6,460 bases of DNA from Desulfofustis sp. Lineage in GTDB: Bacteria; Desulfobacterota; Desulfobulbia; Desulfobulbales; Desulfocapsaceae. The translations under genes and the position numbers were made by a program. How positions within the stretch are numbered: position 1 is the first letter of the stretch; each line of letters starts with the position of its first letter. Of this stretch, positions 1 through 6,410 are shown one piece after another. The notes beneath the pieces were generated by a model, which was not told the origin of the DNA, did no database searches, and was given only the letters and a program-made list of their open reading frames with translations. The DNA lies in NCBI GenBank assembly GCA_029287755.1, contig JARFQM010000270.1, positions 1 through 6,460 on the forward strand. The letters run 5' to 3'.

Positions 1-819
1 GTCGATTATTATTTGACATACCGCTGATGTCGCAGCCCGTCGGAGTTGCTCGGCCGGTTTCACCACCGCTCTCTCCAGGTTGCCGCCATATTGATTAATA
101 ATTGCGACCTGTTCATGTGATTCAGAAGAGGCACCGTGCAGCACAATAGGGTTACCAGGCAGAAGACTCTCGATTTCCTCCAGAATATCAAAGCGTAGTT
201 CTGGCGGCTGCTCACCGGGTTTCAGCTTAAATTTATGGGCACCGTGGGAAGTCCCTATGGAGATTGCCAGACTATCCGCCCCCGTTTTCCCCACAAACTC
301 TTCCACCTCTTCTGGCCTTGTGTAATGACTCACTTCTGAAGAGACTTCGTCTTCAACTCCAGCAAGAACACCCAACTCTCCTTCTACGGTCACCCCCCTG
401 GTATGAGCGTATTCCACCACTTCCTTAGTCAAGCGAATATTTTCTTCAAATGGGTGGTGTGATCCGTCGATCATTATAGAGGAAAAGCCCCTATCGATAC
501 ACTCCTTGGCAAGCTCAAAGCTGTTTCCATGGTCCAGATGCAGGGCGATTGGAATAGTGCTGCCCATATTTCTTGCCATGGCCACCGCACCTTGGACCAT
601 AGAGGGGAGGAATACCGGGTCAATGTAATTCCTGGCGCTGCCTGATACCTGCAGGATAACGGGAGAAGCAGATTGCGCACAACCCACGATAATTGCCTGC
701 AACTGCTCCATATTGTTGAAGTTGTAAGCGGGAATGGCATACTCCCCCGCCATGGCGTTGTTAAACATCTCTTTAGTGTTCACCAAGCCGAGATCTTCGT
801 ACCGTGTAGGATTATTCAT
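1..819 (-). CDS. Class II ketose-bisphosphate aldolase (fructose- or tagatose-bisphosphate), C-terminus cut by window edge
   Basis: Zinc-dependent aldolase that would cleave a ketohexose 1,6-bisphosphate into dihydroxyacetone phosphate and glyceraldehyde 3-phosphate in the cytoplasm. I translated 273 codons from the ATG at 819; the frame is still open at base 1. Family members are about 280 to 340 residues, so only the C-terminal tail is missing. Visible motifs: HLDHG at 94-98 (catalytic Asp96 and zinc ligand His97), the VEGELG strand at 145-150 followed by EDE at 156-158, the zinc-ligand His192 in GTSHG, and His228 in LHGASS. The stretch around residues 208-232 (RFDIL...PIVLHGASS) matches the longer class II subtype. 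The start is set by GGAGG six bases upstream. Oddity: at 268-273 the usual C-K-I-N-I-D reads C-Q-I-I-I-D, so the substrate-binding Asn is Ile271. Fructose- versus tagatose-bisphosphate specificity cannot be told from sequence. It is separated from the kinase gene by 246 bases and appears to have its own promoter. Confidence 0.93.
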   Translation of the reverse strand, partial: MNNPTRYEDLGLVNTKEMFNNAMAGEYAIPAYNFNNMEQLQAIIVGCAQSASPVILQVSGSARNYIDPVFLPSMVQGAVAMARNMGSTIPIALHLDHGNSFELAKECIDRGFSSIMIDGSHHPFEENIRLTKEVVEYAHTRGVTVEGELGVLAGVEDEVSSEVSHYTRPEEVEEFVGKTGADSLAISIGTSHGAHKFKLKPGEQPPELRFDILEEIESLLPGNPIVLHGASSESHEQVAIINQYGGNLERAVVKPAEQLRRAATSAVCQIIID

Positions 820-825
820 TATTAA

Positions 826-830
826 CCTCC
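826..830 (-). promoter_or_regulatory. Shine-Dalgarno site of the aldolase gene
   Basis: GGAGG on the minus strand, with a six-base spacer (TTAATA) before the ATG at 819. This is near-ideal spacing and fixes the aldolase start. Confidence 0.85.
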
Positions 831-867
831 ATCTAGCATCATCTGGTGATAAACTGGACTGATGTGT

Positions 868-896
868 CCCCAGCCCCCAACCCCGGTGGCTTACCC
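868..896 (-). other. G-rich tract, possible G-quadruplex, in the aldolase leader
   Basis: On the minus strand this reads GGG, nine other bases, then GGGG-TT-GGGGG-CT-GGGG. That is four guanine runs of three or more, three of them separated by only two bases. If transcription starts near 931 the tract lies in the untranslated leader, about 50 bases before the aldolase ATG. It could fold as an RNA quadruplex, or pair with the C-rich stretch just upstream (GCCACCCC, at about 908-915) as a hairpin. The runs are seen directly; any folding or regulatory effect is inferred. The nine-base first loop is longer than in classical quadruplex definitions. Confidence 0.4.
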
Positions 897-937
897 AGGG
901 CGCGAAGGGGTGGCAAGTGCGCTCGAAGTGTCTAAAA

Positions 938-946
938 AATATAGCA
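938..946 (-). promoter_or_regulatory. Candidate extended -10 promoter for the aldolase gene
   Basis: The minus strand reads TGC-TATATT, a TGn extended -10 element with five of six matches to TATAAT. No good -35 box is found at 16 to 18 bases; the sequence there is CCATCA-like. That fits either an extended -10 promoter or an activated or repressed promoter. The predicted start near 931-933 would give a leader of about 112 bases. The 246-base gap before the aldolase gene makes a promoter here plausible. Confidence 0.4.
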
Positions 947-950
947 TCAC

Positions 951-962
951 CAACTGCAGTTG
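951..962. promoter_or_regulatory. Perfect 12-base palindrome, candidate operator
   Basis: CAACTGCAGTTG is its own reverse complement. On the minus strand it ends seven bases upstream of the candidate -10 TATATT, overlapping the spacer and the edge of the -35 position, where a repressor or activator dimer would commonly act. It does not match the LacI/Cra-type consensus I know (TGAAACG-like half-sites). An alternative reading is the stem of a weak terminator, because six T residues follow on the minus strand at 939-934. Confidence 0.35.
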
Positions 963-1015
963 ATGGTCAGTATGGGCGTCAAGCCAATCAAGGACGGTGC
1001 GAGTAACATTTTTCC

Positions 1016-1049
1016 TGGCAACACCATTAGTTTCCTTCCAATGGCAACA
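1016..1049 (-). repeat. Small inverted repeat flanked by 8-base direct repeats, just after the kinase gene
   Basis: CCATT at 1024-1028 pairs with AATGG at 1040-1044 across an 11-base loop, extendable by G-U wobbles. TGGCAACA occurs twice in the same orientation, at 1016-1023 and 1042-1049. There is no T-run after it on the minus strand, so it is not a canonical intrinsic terminator. It may be a weak 3' stem for the kinase message or chance. Confidence 0.25.
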
Positions 1050-1065
1050 AAACCTGACAAATAGA

Positions 1066-1995
1066 TTATACTTCTATCAACTGAACCTGTGATAACAACT
1101 CGTTTACCTGCTGGAGGGAACCCACCGTTGTACCGTTGCAGCTCGCAGTTGCCGCACCACACGCAATTCCTTTACATAGAGCAACTTGCATGCTGTCCCC
1201 CTGGCTCAGCCCCCACACCATACCGGCGACCATGGAGTCACCGGCACCTATGGGATTTGCCTCAACTATTTCTGGGCTGACCGCCAGCCACCCCTTGCCC
1301 TCACTCACCAGCAAGGCCCCCTTTTTGCCACGAGAAATAACGACATTTTTCGGCCCCTTTTCCTGAATAGCGCTACCCACTGCAACAATCTCTGCAGGTG
1401 TACTGATGGGAAGTCCGGTTAGCTGGTGTGCCTCCTCATCGTTGGGTTTTACCAATATTGGTCCTGCCCCACAGCTCTGCTTTAGGGCCTCATCACTAGT
1501 GTCTAAGAAGACCTTGCCACCGGCGGAGTGAATGATTTCGATTATCTCACCGTAAAATTCTGCCGGGACACCGGGCGGCAGGCTCCCTGCCACTACCCAC
1601 CAGTCGCCGGACCGGGCATGAGCCTGGATCTTTTCCTTGAGGAGGACCAGATGTTCTTCAGCGATGGTCGGCCCGGGTTCATTGACCTTCACGTACCTAC
1701 CGTTTTCGCTGCTGACGATACTCACGTTGGTGCGGGTCTCTCCACTCACCCAGGTAAAATCAGTCACGATCCCAAGGACTTGCAATCGGTTGTCGAGCAG
1801 CTCGCCAGTCTTGCCGGCGGCAAAACCAAGGGCAGTGCTCGCCACACCCAGAGATTTGAGCATGCGTGCAACATTAAAACCTTTGCCGCCGCAATCGACC
1901 TGCCAGTCAGAGGCACGCAGTACCGTGTCGAAAACTATGGAATCAACGGTGAGTTCACGGTCGACAGCCGGATTCAAGGTAACTGTGAAAATCAT
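1066..1995 (-). CDS. PfkB-family hexose-phosphate kinase (1-phosphofructokinase / tagatose-6-phosphate kinase type)
   Basis: Sugar-phosphate kinase that would use ATP to make a ketohexose 1,6-bisphosphate, the substrate of the aldolase encoded downstream. At 309 residues it is the usual size. The N-terminus T-L-N-P-A-V-D (6-12) is typical of the 1-phosphofructokinase/LacC group rather than ribokinase. The signature DCGGKGFNVAR is at 34-44, the substrate lid segment NEPGP at 105-109, AGSLPPG at 136-142, KPND at 183-186, SRGKKGA at 221-227, and the anion-hole/catalytic motif GAGDS at 250-254 with Asp253 as expected base. No key residue appears lost. The start ATG lies three bases after the dehydrogenase stop and is preceded by AAGGGG at six bases. 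Fructose-1-phosphate and tagatose-6-phosphate kinases share these motifs, so the substrate is undecided; the polyol-type dehydrogenase next door keeps a tagatose or other keto-phosphate open. Confidence 0.94.
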   Translation of the reverse strand: MIFTVTLNPAVDRELTVDSIVFDTVLRASDWQVDCGGKGFNVARMLKSLGVASTALGFAAGKTGELLDNRLQVLGIVTDFTWVSGETRTNVSIVSSENGRYVKVNEPGPTIAEEHLVLLKEKIQAHARSGDWWVVAGSLPPGVPAEFYGEIIEIIHSAGGKVFLDTSDEALKQSCGAGPILVKPNDEEAHQLTGLPISTPAEIVAVGSAIQEKGPKNVVISRGKKGALLVSEGKGWLAVSPEIVEANPIGAGDSMVAGMVWGLSQGDSMQVALCKGIACGAATASCNGTTVGSLQQVNELLSQVQLIEV

Positions 1996-1998
1996 AAC

Positions 1999-3735
1999 TC
2001 ACCCCTTCCAGTATTTTTCAAAAAGCACTTCTTCAGCATCTTTTGTCCACATATTGCCTGGTTCAAGCTTCTCGGCCACCTCTGGGAGGGCGTCTTTAAG
2101 CTCATCAAGGCCGACCAGCGGCAAGTCATCGATCTGAGGGAAAATGACTATCTTGCCCGCATACTTTCCATTAATAACCGCCTCGATGCCCTCTTTGGTA
2201 ACCTGCATTCCGCCGATTGCCCCAACACTGCGCCCCGGAGATAACGACCCTTTAAAGGCCTGGTCAAGAACCTGGCGCTGATCATCCAGAGTCAGTCCGG
2301 AGGTTCCCGTGTATTGGGAGTTGCAGAGGTAGACGTTGCTCAGGTTCATGGGAGCCATAGTGCCGTTGGGAACCCCGGCGAAGAAAACAAGCATACCGTT
2401 TTCATTCATCAAGGTGTCACCTTCGGCCATTACAGCGGCGATGGGAACACTCACCACAACATCGTCTGCTCCCTTTCCATCTGTCACTTCCATTACAAAA
2501 TCGTGAAGAGATTTATCGTTGGTCTGCGGGTTATAGGTCAGGAGAGTTCGACCGTTCTGTTCAGCAAGCGGGGCAAATCTCTCTTTAATAGCGTCAAGCC
2601 GCTGATCACTTACCTCGGTGGCGATAACGGTAGTCGGTCCATCCGGCAGCTCTATGGCCCGTTGTACATGCATTTGGCCCATCGGACCACCGGCGCCGAT
2701 GAAAACCGCTGTACCGCGAGGCGTGAGCTCGCATCGGTTACGCTGTTCACCGTATGAAGCCGCAATATCCGGTCCGGTGTTTCCGATAAAGGCGATGTAA
2801 TCGTAGTGAAGACGACCGACATCCGTACTGACCAGCCCATCCAGAGGGGTTTTGCCAACCATGTTCATGGTGCCCCTGCGGGCAATATGCGTGGCGACAT
2901 CTCCAACCAGGGAGGCGGAACGGGGATCGAGCATAACGATGTCATCAAAGCCGCTGCCGTCGGTAAATTCCTCGCTCAGCGCTGCAAAGCTCTCAGGGGT
3001 GACACCGTTGCGGGTGACAATCTGTGCCGGGCTTTGCTCTGCAAGTTTAGTCAAACTCTCGGGAACATCTGAGAGGACGATTGTAGCCGGAGCCTCAAGA
3101 CCTGAGGAGAAAATGTATTCAACTGAATCGCCGGGTTGCCCGATGATCCACATAGCGCCGCCCTTTTTGGGGTCCAGACGTCTTCTCTGGGTATACGCTG
3201 CCAGCACGCATCCCCAAGGCTCAAGAAGTGATGCCTCAGCATAGCCCATGTCATCATCCACTGGCAGCAGGCACGCTCCCTGGTCGGTCTCGAGCATCTC
3301 GGGACCGATCAGGTGATATTGGATGAGGCCGCCGGGAATGGTGTAACCGTAGGCGGTACTTTTACCGTTCTGATAGATATCTGGCTGAACCGCCAGACGC
3401 TGACCCGGATAATACGTATCCTTCAGCTCTTCGCCCACTTCAACAACGGTCAGTGAAGCCTCATGACCCAGCCTTGTCGGCTCCTTAGAGAGATCGCGGT
3501 TGTAGAGTTTCGGGTGACTGCCACCCTGTTTTATAAGTTTTACATCGGAAAAGCAGAGGCCAACCGAGTCAACACGCACCAGCATTTGGTTTGCCGCCGG
3601 CTTCGGAATAGGCAAAGATTCAGGACTGCCGTCTTTTCCTATCTGGTCCTCTCCCGCACCGTACAGATTCCAGACCAGACCCTTTTCGGGCACGGTGATG
3701 TCGGCTGAGTGGTATTTTTTATATTGCGATGTCAT
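1999..3735 (-). CDS. Zinc-type medium-chain dehydrogenase with tandem Rossmann domains, sugar/polyol-phosphate reductase-like
   Basis: Predicted cytoplasmic NAD(P)-dependent oxidoreductase interconverting a polyol-phosphate and a keto-sugar phosphate. The N-terminal GroES-like catalytic domain spans about 15-180 and has likely catalytic zinc ligands Cys61 (GLCFSD), His91-Glu92 (GHE) and Glu172 (LLEPWG). The four-cysteine structural zinc loop of classical alcohol dehydrogenases is not seen. Segments such as GQRLAVQPD and the EPWGC region resemble, from memory, L-sorbose-1-phosphate reductase-like proteins. Those are about 410 residues; this one is 578. The excess is explained by a second nucleotide-binding unit. 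Residues about 192-321 carry a degenerate Gly loop (G-Q-P-G-D-S at 199-204), while about 341-480 carry an intact one (GAGGPMG, 347-353). Glu374 at the end of the second beta strand of the intact unit suggests NAD preference. The ATG at 3735 has AAGGAG six bases upstream. The gene lies between the PTS phosphotransferase gene and the hexose-phosphate kinase gene, supporting a phosphorylated substrate. The exact substrate is unknown. Confidence 0.88.
   Translation of the reverse strand: MTSQYKKYHSADITVPEKGLVWNLYGAGEDQIGKDGSPESLPIPKPAANQMLVRVDSVGLCFSDVKLIKQGGSHPKLYNRDLSKEPTRLGHEASLTVVEVGEELKDTYYPGQRLAVQPDIYQNGKSTAYGYTIPGGLIQYHLIGPEMLETDQGACLLPVDDDMGYAEASLLEPWGCVLAAYTQRRRLDPKKGGAMWIIGQPGDSVEYIFSSGLEAPATIVLSDVPESLTKLAEQSPAQIVTRNGVTPESFAALSEEFTDGSGFDDIVMLDPRSASLVGDVATHIARRGTMNMVGKTPLDGLVSTDVGRLHYDYIAFIGNTGPDIAASYGEQRNRCELTPRGTAVFIGAGGPMGQMHVQRAIELPDGPTTVIATEVSDQRLDAIKERFAPLAEQNGRTLLTYNPQTNDKSLHDFVMEVTDGKGADDVVVSVPIAAVMAEGDTLMNENGMLVFFAGVPNGTMAPMNLSNVYLCNSQYTGTSGLTLDDQRQVLDQAFKGSLSPGRSVGAIGGMQVTKEGIEAVINGKYAGKIVIFPQIDDLPLVGLDELKDALPEVAEKLEPGNMWTKDAEEVLFEKYWKG
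2002..2007 (-). promoter_or_regulatory. Kinase ribosome site embedded in the dehydrogenase gene end
   Basis: AAGGGG (within GGAAGGGG) lies in the last codons of the dehydrogenase gene (W-K-G), with TGAGTT, containing that gene's TGA stop, as the six-base spacer before the kinase ATG. Terminating ribosomes would sit on this site, which suggests translational coupling. Confidence 0.7.
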
Positions 3736-3741
3736 GATTAT

Positions 3742-3747
3742 CTCCTT
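3742..3747 (-). promoter_or_regulatory. Shine-Dalgarno site of the dehydrogenase gene
   Basis: AAGGAG with the six-base spacer ATAATC before the ATG at 3735. It lies in the 32-base gap after the phosphotransferase stop. No promoter or terminator is evident in this gap, so co-transcription is expected. Confidence 0.8.
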
Positions 3748-3767
3748 GGAGTGTTAAAATATTGATC

Positions 3768-6398
3768 CTACTGCAGATCGTTGGTTGTTTTGTACAACTC
3801 CATGATTGCTTCTGAACTTTCCAGCTGTAATGCATGTTTTGCTTTATCCTGCAATTTACTGTAGCTCACTGCACGAATAATATTCTTCACCGCCCCTACG
3901 TTGGCTGGGCTCACTGACAGTTCTGTCACTCCCAGCCCGACAAGAAGTGTGGCGAGATTAGGACTCGCGGCCGCATTGCCGCACACACCAACCCATTTAC
4001 CCTCGGCCTGAGCGGCTTTTACGGTCATCTCGATCATTTTCACCAAGGCGGGATGGTAACTGTCGGCTTCACAGCAGAGATCTGCATGCAGGCGATCTAT
4101 AGCCAGTGCATACTGGGTCAAGTCATTCGACCCGATGGAAAAGAAATCCACTTCCTTGGCCAGATGTTCTGCAACCATGACCGCTGAAGGCACCTCGACC
4201 ATTATCCCCAGCGGCAGCCGGGGAGCATTAAGCTGGGCGCGAACACTCTCCGCCATATCACGCGCTTTGTACCCCACCGACATCCTCCCGAACATGGGAC
4301 ACATAATGTGCAGCCCGGTTGATCCGGATGTCTCTTTCTGCCAAAGCGCTGCCCGGTAAATCGCTTCCAGTTGACGCTTGAACATATCTTCATATTTGAA
4401 CGACAGGCGAATCCCCCGCATCCCAAGGAAGGGGTTGTCTTCGTGAGGTATATGCATCCAGGACACCGGTTTGTCTCCACCGATATCCGCCGTGCGCACT
4501 ATCAGCTGGCGACTGCCAAGTTCCTCGATGATCGCTTTTAGACTCTCGCATTGCTCTTCAACCGTTGGTTCCGCAGCAGAAGATTCAAAAAGAAACTCTG
4601 TCCTTAACAGCCCCACACCTTCACCGCCATTTTCCAAAACAAGTGTGGCGTCTTCCGGTGTGGCGATATTGCACACAACGTCGATGCGGTGACCATCTTT
4701 CGTTTCAGCGACCTCGTGTTTTTGCGAGTCCTCTGCCTTGCGGATCTTTTCCCACTGCCCAATCCAATCCACCCCTTTCTTCTGGGTTGCTTCATCCGGA
4801 TCGACGTAAATTGACGATGCCTGCGGGTCGACAATAATCAATTCACCATCCTCGATGTTCATAAGCTTTCCCTCACCCAGACCAACCACCGCTGGAATCC
4901 CAAGGGCACGGGCAAGAATCGCCATATGACTGTTGGGACCGCCAAGTTCTGTACAGATGCCGCGAACTTTGAGGCCCTGCAACCCAGCTGTTTGTGAAGG
5001 CGTGAGATCTTTTGCCAGTAAAATGAAATCGGTTTGAGGATATTCAACGGCCGAAGCAGCCGGTACCATTAGAGCTATTACCCGATCACGCACATCGATC
5101 AGATCGGCAATTCTTGCCCTCAATCGCTCATTATCAACCGTTTTCAATGACTCAACCTGCTTTTCAATAGCCTGATGAAACGCCCAGGCAGCAGTCTTGC
5201 CGTTGACAATGAATTTTTCACTGTCGGTCAATACCAGTTCATCCTGAAGCAACTGCTTTTGCGCATGCAAAATGGCGGCTTCATTGGGAGCCCTGGTTTG
5301 CAGATTGGCTTTCAGATCATCCAGCTGCTGTGCGGCCTCGGCCAGGGCAGTGCTGAAAAGTTTTGCTTCCCCTTTGGGGTCTTGCGCATCCTCCTCGAAT
5401 TTTATTTTTCCGGCCTGCAGTCGAAATGCAGGCGCCATCGTGATGCCAGGTGATGCGGCAGAACCATTTATCGTCAGACCACACTGAACACCGGGCAGAG
5501 CTGAGAGCACGGTCAGCGGAGAATAGGACGCTTTATCCTGTTCCTCATCATCGTCCAGCCCCCGGTTGATCATGTCAGCCAGAACCTGAACCGCCTGTTC
5601 CGCCTCAACCCCTTCTGCGGAAATTATCAGTGCATCGCCTTGACTTGCCCCCATAGTTAAAAGCGATGCCATGGATTTGGCGTTTGCCGCCCTCTGATCG
5701 TTTCGAATGCGGATATCGGTTTCTGAAAACGTTGCCGCCTTTTCTGAAATCAAGCTGGCGGGACGAGCATGCATTCCGAGGGCATCGACAACCTTTGCCT
5801 CCGCTGTGACTGAATAATCTTCCAGCTGTTCTGAGGCCTTCTGTTCCGCTGCATTCAGCGCGTGTAATATATCTGTTTTGTCGGTTGTGGTTGCCAGTCG
5901 TTCGGCCAGGGCTTCATCCATGACCACTTCGGTAAGGCGCTGCAGCAGGCTCAGATGATCTTTGCCTTTTGCCGCAATACCGACGATCAATCGAGACACG
6001 TCGCCCTTTTCATTCCAGACGACGCCTTGAGGTGCCTGCACGATAAAAACACCAGTTTGAATCACTTGATCCTTCGCTTCATTCACACCATGCGGGATCG
6101 ACACTCCATTGATCAGATAGGTGCTGACTGTTTCTTCACGCGCACGCAGAGCCTCAAGATAGTCCCCACTGACGAGACCTAAAGAGGACAAGTTTTGAGA
6201 AATCAGTTTAAGTGCATCATCTTTAGTCGCTACCTGGGCATTTAATAAAATCTGCTGTGGACTGACCGTCAGAGTATCTTCCTCGACAGTCTTGTTTTCC
6301 TGCGGCGCGGGTGGTTGAACGACAGTCTCGGGTGCTTCGGGTTTCTCGGCGCTCTCTGAATTTTTTTGACCACCGATTAGTTTTTTAAAAAATGCCAT
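3768..6398 (-). CDS. Multiphosphoryl transfer protein, EIIA(fructose/mannitol)-HPr-Enzyme I fusion
   Basis: Soluble PTS phosphorelay protein that would carry phosphate from phosphoenolpyruvate through its Enzyme I, HPr and EIIA parts to a membrane EIIBC permease. Its 876 residues are slightly longer than usual for this fusion (about 830-850). Order: a charged, Pro/Glu-rich tail 1-43; a fructose/mannitol-type EIIA domain about 44-185 with active His103 in SIPHG; an HPr domain about 195-285 with His210 in GMHARPAS and a Ser242 in the AKSMASLL helix, where the regulatory serine of HPr lies; an acidic linker; and Enzyme I about 300-876. Enzyme I shows the phosphohistidine motif GGPNSHMAILAR (His491), LLRTEFLF (Arg600), RTADIGGDKP (635-644), the signature DFFSIGSNDLTQYA (751-764) and catalytic Cys806 in GVCGN. 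The residue two after that Cys is Asn where E. coli Enzyme I has Glu; otherwise all relay residues are present. The start is the first possible one in frame and has GAGGAG six bases upstream. Having its own HPr and EI would let the cluster's PTS work independently of the general proteins. Confidence 0.96.
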   Translation of the reverse strand: MAFFKKLIGGQKNSESAEKPEAPETVVQPPAPQENKTVEEDTLTVSPQQILLNAQVATKDDALKLISQNLSSLGLVSGDYLEALRAREETVSTYLINGVSIPHGVNEAKDQVIQTGVFIVQAPQGVVWNEKGDVSRLIVGIAAKGKDHLSLLQRLTEVVMDEALAERLATTTDKTDILHALNAAEQKASEQLEDYSVTAEAKVVDALGMHARPASLISEKAATFSETDIRIRNDQRAANAKSMASLLTMGASQGDALIISAEGVEAEQAVQVLADMINRGLDDDEEQDKASYSPLTVLSALPGVQCGLTINGSAASPGITMAPAFRLQAGKIKFEEDAQDPKGEAKLFSTALAEAAQQLDDLKANLQTRAPNEAAILHAQKQLLQDELVLTDSEKFIVNGKTAAWAFHQAIEKQVESLKTVDNERLRARIADLIDVRDRVIALMVPAASAVEYPQTDFILLAKDLTPSQTAGLQGLKVRGICTELGGPNSHMAILARALGIPAVVGLGEGKLMNIEDGELIIVDPQASSIYVDPDEATQKKGVDWIGQWEKIRKAEDSQKHEVAETKDGHRIDVVCNIATPEDATLVLENGGEGVGLLRTEFLFESSAAEPTVEEQCESLKAIIEELGSRQLIVRTADIGGDKPVSWMHIPHEDNPFLGMRGIRLSFKYEDMFKRQLEAIYRAALWQKETSGSTGLHIMCPMFGRMSVGYKARDMAESVRAQLNAPRLPLGIMVEVPSAVMVAEHLAKEVDFFSIGSNDLTQYALAIDRLHADLCCEADSYHPALVKMIEMTVKAAQAEGKWVGVCGNAAASPNLATLLVGLGVTELSVSPANVGAVKNIIRAVSYSKLQDKAKHALQLESSEAIMELYKTTNDLQ

Positions 6399-6404
6399 AG
6401 CGCT

Positions 6405-6410
6405 CTCCTC
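6405..6410 (-). promoter_or_regulatory. Shine-Dalgarno site that fixes the phosphotransferase start
   Basis: GAGGAG with the spacer AGCGCT before the ATG at 6398. The reading frame stays open upstream to the window edge, but no ATG, GTG or TTG occurs in it, so this site and ATG are the only supported start. The first G is also the last base of a TAG stop of the preceding frame. Confidence 0.8.

Noticed and set aside
823..843. Six-codon leader frame (M-M-L-D-G-G-stop) overlapping the aldolase ribosome site
   Set aside because: No Shine-Dalgarno sequence precedes it, and so short a frame is expected by chance. Its end next to the aldolase ATG is probably a by-product of the GGAGGTTAA sequence.
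934..962. Hairpin plus six T residues as an intrinsic terminator of the kinase transcript
   Set aside because: The possible stem (CATC-AAC / GTT-GATG with a bulge) is short and AU-rich, and the T-run starts several bases after it. A promoter/operator reading fits better, though a weak terminator is not excluded.
947..1162. Minus-strand 71-codon frame running from the kinase gene into the gap
   Set aside because: Much of it overlaps the kinase 3' end in another frame and it shows no domain. The kinase frame is clearly the coding one.
1528..2244. Long plus-strand open frame (238 codons) opposite the kinase and dehydrogenase genes
   Set aside because: It is antisense to two strongly supported genes with intact motifs, has no recognisable domain, and no convincing ribosome site was noted. 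It looks like a shadow of their codon bias.
2314..2757. Plus-strand open frame of 147 codons inside the dehydrogenase region
   Set aside because: It lies fully antisense to the dehydrogenase gene, with composition typical of a shadow frame and no family motif.
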